Positions 61,679 through 64,000 of a DNA stretch of 64,000 nucleotides are shown one piece after another. A model generated the notes under the pieces. It made no database searches. It was not told the origin of the DNA and saw nothing but the letters and a program-made list of their open reading frames with translations. The first letter of the stretch is position 1; each line of letters opens with the position of its first letter. Origin of the DNA: Pedobacter panaciterrae (lineage in GTDB: Bacteria > Bacteroidota > Bacteroidia > Sphingobacteriales > Sphingobacteriaceae); the NCBI RefSeq assembly GCF_013204795.1, contig NZ_JABMKW010000016.1, forward strand, positions 434,001 through 498,000, in the 5' to 3' direction. The position numbers and the translations under genes were made by a program.

Positions 61679-61713
61679 GCAACTGTTATTCTGAAATTCA
61701 GAATAGCAGTTGC
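61679..61713 (+). terminator. Attenuator-like hairpin between peptide and exporter genes
   Basis: GCAACTGTTATTCTGAA (61679-61695) pairs with 61697-61713 at 16 of 17 positions plus one G-T wobble, then TTTAAT follows. It is 12 bases past the peptide stop and 16 bases before the HlyD ATG. A leaky terminator here would make more peptide than exporter mRNA, as known in other bacteriocin operons. Confidence 0.6.
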
Positions 61714-61729
61714 TTTAATATCCAACTAT

Positions 61730-62902
61730 ATGCCCCTTTCTACCTATTCCGCCGAAACAATTTTAAGCACCTCACTTGTTTATCGATCACAAATCAGTAA
61801 TTCAACCAAGCTCATATACCTGATTGCAGTTTTTGCAATCCTTGGAACTTTTGCCGCACTCCCATTTATAAAAACGCCAATAAGTGTAAAAAGCACTGGA
61901 CTATTACAATCTTCAGTTGAAAAAACGGAGCTAACAATACCTGTAAACGGCAGACTTACGCTGCTTAAGCTTACAGACAATAAGAAACTTAAACAAGGCG
62001 ATACGCTCTTAATCATTGATGGAGCACTACCCAAACAGCAGGGTGCTTTGGTACAAAACCGTCAGGGACAAATTGGACAGTTCCTGCAGGATATACATAT
62101 GCTGTTAATTTACATTAATCGAAACGGATACAGCTACCCTAGCCTTCAAACAGGCCAATATAATGCTTCATGGCAACAATTTGCCCAAGAACTTGAAAAT
62201 GCGCGAATAGCAAAAAAACAAGCAGAAAGCACCTTCAACAGATACAGCAAATTATACCAGAATAAAGTGCTTACAGAATCTGAATACGATAAGTACAAAT
62301 TCGAACTTGAACAAGCAGAATCTGCCTTTTTGATGGTAAGTACAAAATATAAAACCCAATGGCAAACCGAAGCAAACCAATTGCGAAATGAATTACGCGA
62401 ACTTTCAGGTCAACAGGTAGAAATAAACGAACAAAAAAAGCAATACATATTAAGGGCCCCTATTGCCGGATCCTTACAAAATTTGGTTGGTCTTCAAAAA
62501 GGAGCCTACGTTTTTGCCAATCAAAAAATAGGAGAAATATCTCCTGACACCAACCTAACGGCCTTTTGCTATATAAAACCAGCAGATATTGGCTTAATTA
62601 AGAAAGGGCAGGAAGTACGCTTTCAAATAGATGCTTTTAATTACAACCAATGGGGTTTGGCTGAGGGTAAAGTGCTCGATATTTCTGACGACATCATTAT
62701 AATTAACAATAACCAACCTGTATTTAAAGTAAAATGCAGTTTGGACCAGAATTATTTAATGTTAAAAAATGGTTACAAGGGCTATTTAAAAAAGGGTATG
62801 AATTTTACTGCCCGCTTTACGGTAACCGAAAGAAGTTTATACCAATTGCTATACGACAAGGTAGATGATTGGGTAAATCCAAACGTTAGCGGAGCGATAT
62901 GA
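61730..62902 (+). CDS. HlyD-family secretion adaptor (membrane fusion protein)
   Basis: A 390-residue membrane fusion protein. A single N-terminal membrane helix (about residues 27-50: LIYLIAVFAILGTFAALPFI) is followed by lipoyl-like strands (LTIPVNGRLTLLKLTDNKKL), a coiled-coil hairpin with RIAKKQAESTFNRYSKLYQN and LTESEYDKYKFELEQAESAF, and a beta-barrel end (AFCYIKPADIGLIKKGQEVR). It has no lipobox. It links the C39 ABC transporter encoded next to an outer-membrane channel, giving one-step export. Its stop is 7 bases before the ABC gene start. No TolC gene lies in the window, so a shared channel must serve. Confidence 0.9.
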   Translation: MPLSTYSAETILSTSLVYRSQISNSTKLIYLIAVFAILGTFAALPFIKTPISVKSTGLLQSSVEKTELTIPVNGRLTLLKLTDNKKLKQGDTLLIIDGALPKQQGALVQNRQGQIGQFLQDIHMLLIYINRNGYSYPSLQTGQYNASWQQFAQELENARIAKKQAESTFNRYSKLYQNKVLTESEYDKYKFELEQAESAFLMVSTKYKTQWQTEANQLRNELRELSGQQVEINEQKKQYILRAPIAGSLQNLVGLQKGAYVFANQKIGEISPDTNLTAFCYIKPADIGLIKKGQEVRFQIDAFNYNQWGLAEGKVLDISDDIIIINNNQPVFKVKCSLDQNYLMLKNGYKGYLKKGMNFTARFTVTERSLYQLLYDKVDDWVNPNVSGAI

Positions 62903-62909
62903 GAAGGCT

Positions 62910-64000
62910 ATGAGCATCAAAGTAAAACAACACGATATAACCGACTGTGGAGCAGCTTGCCTTGCTTCTATAGCATCCCACTATAAATTGGATTTGCCTG
63001 TTGCACGCATCAGACAATTGGCAGGCACCGACAAAAAAGGAACCAATGTACTTGGCATGGTAGAAGCCGCCGAGAAATTGGGTTTTGAGGCTAAGGGAGT
63101 TAAAGGCCCATTTGAAAGTTTGTTTAAAATCCCCAAACCGGCCGTTGCACATCTTATTGTGCATGATATTCTGCAACACTATGTAGTAATTTACAAGGTT
63201 ACCAATAAGTATGTAGAGGTGATGGATCCTATTGACGGACAGATGCACCGCAAAAGTCACGAGCTATTTAAAAAAGAATGGACCGGCGCTTTAGTACTGC
63301 TTCTGCCGGCTGAAGAATTCCAGTCGGGGAATGAAAAGGTGTCTGTACAGGGCCGTTTCTGGAACCTGATAAGACCACACAAAAGCATCCTGATTCAGGC
63401 ACTGTTTGGCGCAATTGTATATACGATCCTGGGTTTGTCTACATCTGTATTTGTTCAAAAGCTGGTAGATTTTGTTCTTGTAGATGGCAACAGAAATTTA
63501 CTCAACTTAATGAGTATTGGAATGATCATCATTCTAGCCCTGCAACTCTTTATTGGTACAGCAAAAACCATCTTTACCCTCAAAACAGGGCAAATGATAG
63601 ATGCTCAGCTGATATTAGGATACTATAAACACCTGTTAAAACTGCCTCAACAATTTTTCGATACCATGCGTGTGGGCGAAATCATTTCAAGAATTAATGA
63701 CGCGGTAAAGATCAGAACGTTCTTAAATGATGTGAGCATAAATTTTCTGGTAAATATCTTTATTGTGTTCTTCTCATTTATCATGATGTTTACTTATTAC
63801 TGGAAGCTGGCCTTAATCATGCTAACAGTAATTCCTTTGTATTTGCTGATCTATTATATAACCAATAAACTGAACAAAAAAGCGCAGAGAAAACTAATGG
63901 AAGATTCGGCTGAACTGGAATCACAATTGGTTGAAAGCTTAAATGCAATAGGAACAATAAAGCGCTTCGGGTTAGAAGGACATGCCAATGAAAAAACGGA
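62910..64000 (+). CDS. Bacteriocin-processing C39 peptidase ABC transporter, N-terminal part (cut by window edge)
   Basis: Starts at the ATG 62910-62912, 7 bases after the HlyD gene; a short overlapping ATG at 62899 is closed at once by a stop. The first 363 codons are present. The C39 peptidase domain (about 1-130) has Gln7, Cys13 in TDCGAACLAS, His90 in QHYVVIYKV and Asp106 in DPIDG, the full catalytic set. The ABC membrane domain follows with helices from about 155 (SILIQALFGAIVYTILGLST) and RIND-type coupling segments near residue 260. The ATPase domain lies past the window. It would cut the peptide after the Gly-Gly and export it. Confidence 0.93.
   Translation, partial: MSIKVKQHDITDCGAACLASIASHYKLDLPVARIRQLAGTDKKGTNVLGMVEAAEKLGFEAKGVKGPFESLFKIPKPAVAHLIVHDILQHYVVIYKVTNKYVEVMDPIDGQMHRKSHELFKKEWTGALVLLLPAEEFQSGNEKVSVQGRFWNLIRPHKSILIQALFGAIVYTILGLSTSVFVQKLVDFVLVDGNRNLLNLMSIGMIIILALQLFIGTAKTIFTLKTGQMIDAQLILGYYKHLLKLPQQFFDTMRVGEIISRINDAVKIRTFLNDVSINFLVNIFIVFFSFIMMFTYYWKLALIMLTVIPLYLLIYYITNKLNKKAQRKLMEDSAELESQLVESLNAIGTIKRFGLEGHANEKT

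Noticed and set aside
1..64000. CRISPR arrays, rRNA, tRNA, insertion sequences, phage or plasmid genes
   Set aside because: None seen by eye: no regularly spaced direct repeats, no transposase or integrase motifs, no tRNA-like cloverleaf in the spacers.

Overview
The window looks like a soil or freshwater Bacteroidota chromosome, most likely Sphingobacteriaceae (Pedobacter-like). The reasons are two SusC/SusD pairs, lipoproteins with loose lipoboxes, several promoters that fit the Bacteroidota TTTG / TAnnTTTG pattern, weak Shine-Dalgarno sequences, and moderately low G+C. I see no rRNA, tRNA, CRISPR array, insertion sequence or phage gene. The genus is inferred from gene style only.

Layout. 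(1) 1-6575, minus strand: start of the division/cell-wall (dcw) cluster read as mraZ-rsmH-ftsL-ftsI-murE (murE cut by the window edge), behind a repeated MraZ-type operator, then pgk and gap. (2) 6908-7983: two small enzymes (RibD-C/DHFR-like, VOC). (3) 7980-19084: a polysaccharide utilisation locus with SusC, SusD and two secreted six-hairpin-like glycosidases on the minus strand, and a divergent GntR-type regulator and sodium:solute symporter. The shared spacer carries a promoter and two inverted copies of a likely operator. Beside it is a frameshifted remnant of an ECF sigma factor. (4) 19449-27772: serine hydrolase, SRPBCC protein, Ada repair protein, MFS exporter and a large CheB-CheR-PAS-histidine kinase. 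(5) 27823-33816: heavy-metal RND efflux with a permease-TolC fusion and a small Cys-cluster protein. (6) 33902-36068: sulfatase and a secreted unknown. (7) 36076-49893: a nine-gene sialic acid operon (two sialidases, SusCD, two aldolases, mutarotase, MFS porter, O-acetylesterase) under a GntR/FCD regulator with two matching operator candidates. (8) 49986-54675: a COG4315-type lipoprotein, an ECF sigma factor overlapping a gene for a predicted membrane-spanning beta-barrel protein, DUF1801 and DinB. (9) 54680-61174: cytochrome c, Gfo/Idh/MocA oxidoreductase, sugar isomerase and a ThuA-propeller-HEAT-azurin fusion, with a divergent AraC regulator. (10) 61460-64000: a small peptide with a textbook double-glycine leader, an HlyD-type adaptor and a C39 peptidase ABC transporter that runs off the window.

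How the genes work together. The sialic acid operon reads as a full outer-membrane-to-cytoplasm route: deacetylate, cleave, import through SusCD, mutarotate, take up by MFS, then split by the lyase. ManNAc epimerase and kinase genes are missing and must lie elsewhere. The last three genes form a peptide secretion cassette. It is the best candidate for an undescribed system here: a 68-residue precursor predicted to be cut after Gly25 to give a Cys-free 43-residue peptide, with a near-perfect hairpin between the peptide gene and the export genes that could keep peptide expression above that of the exporter.
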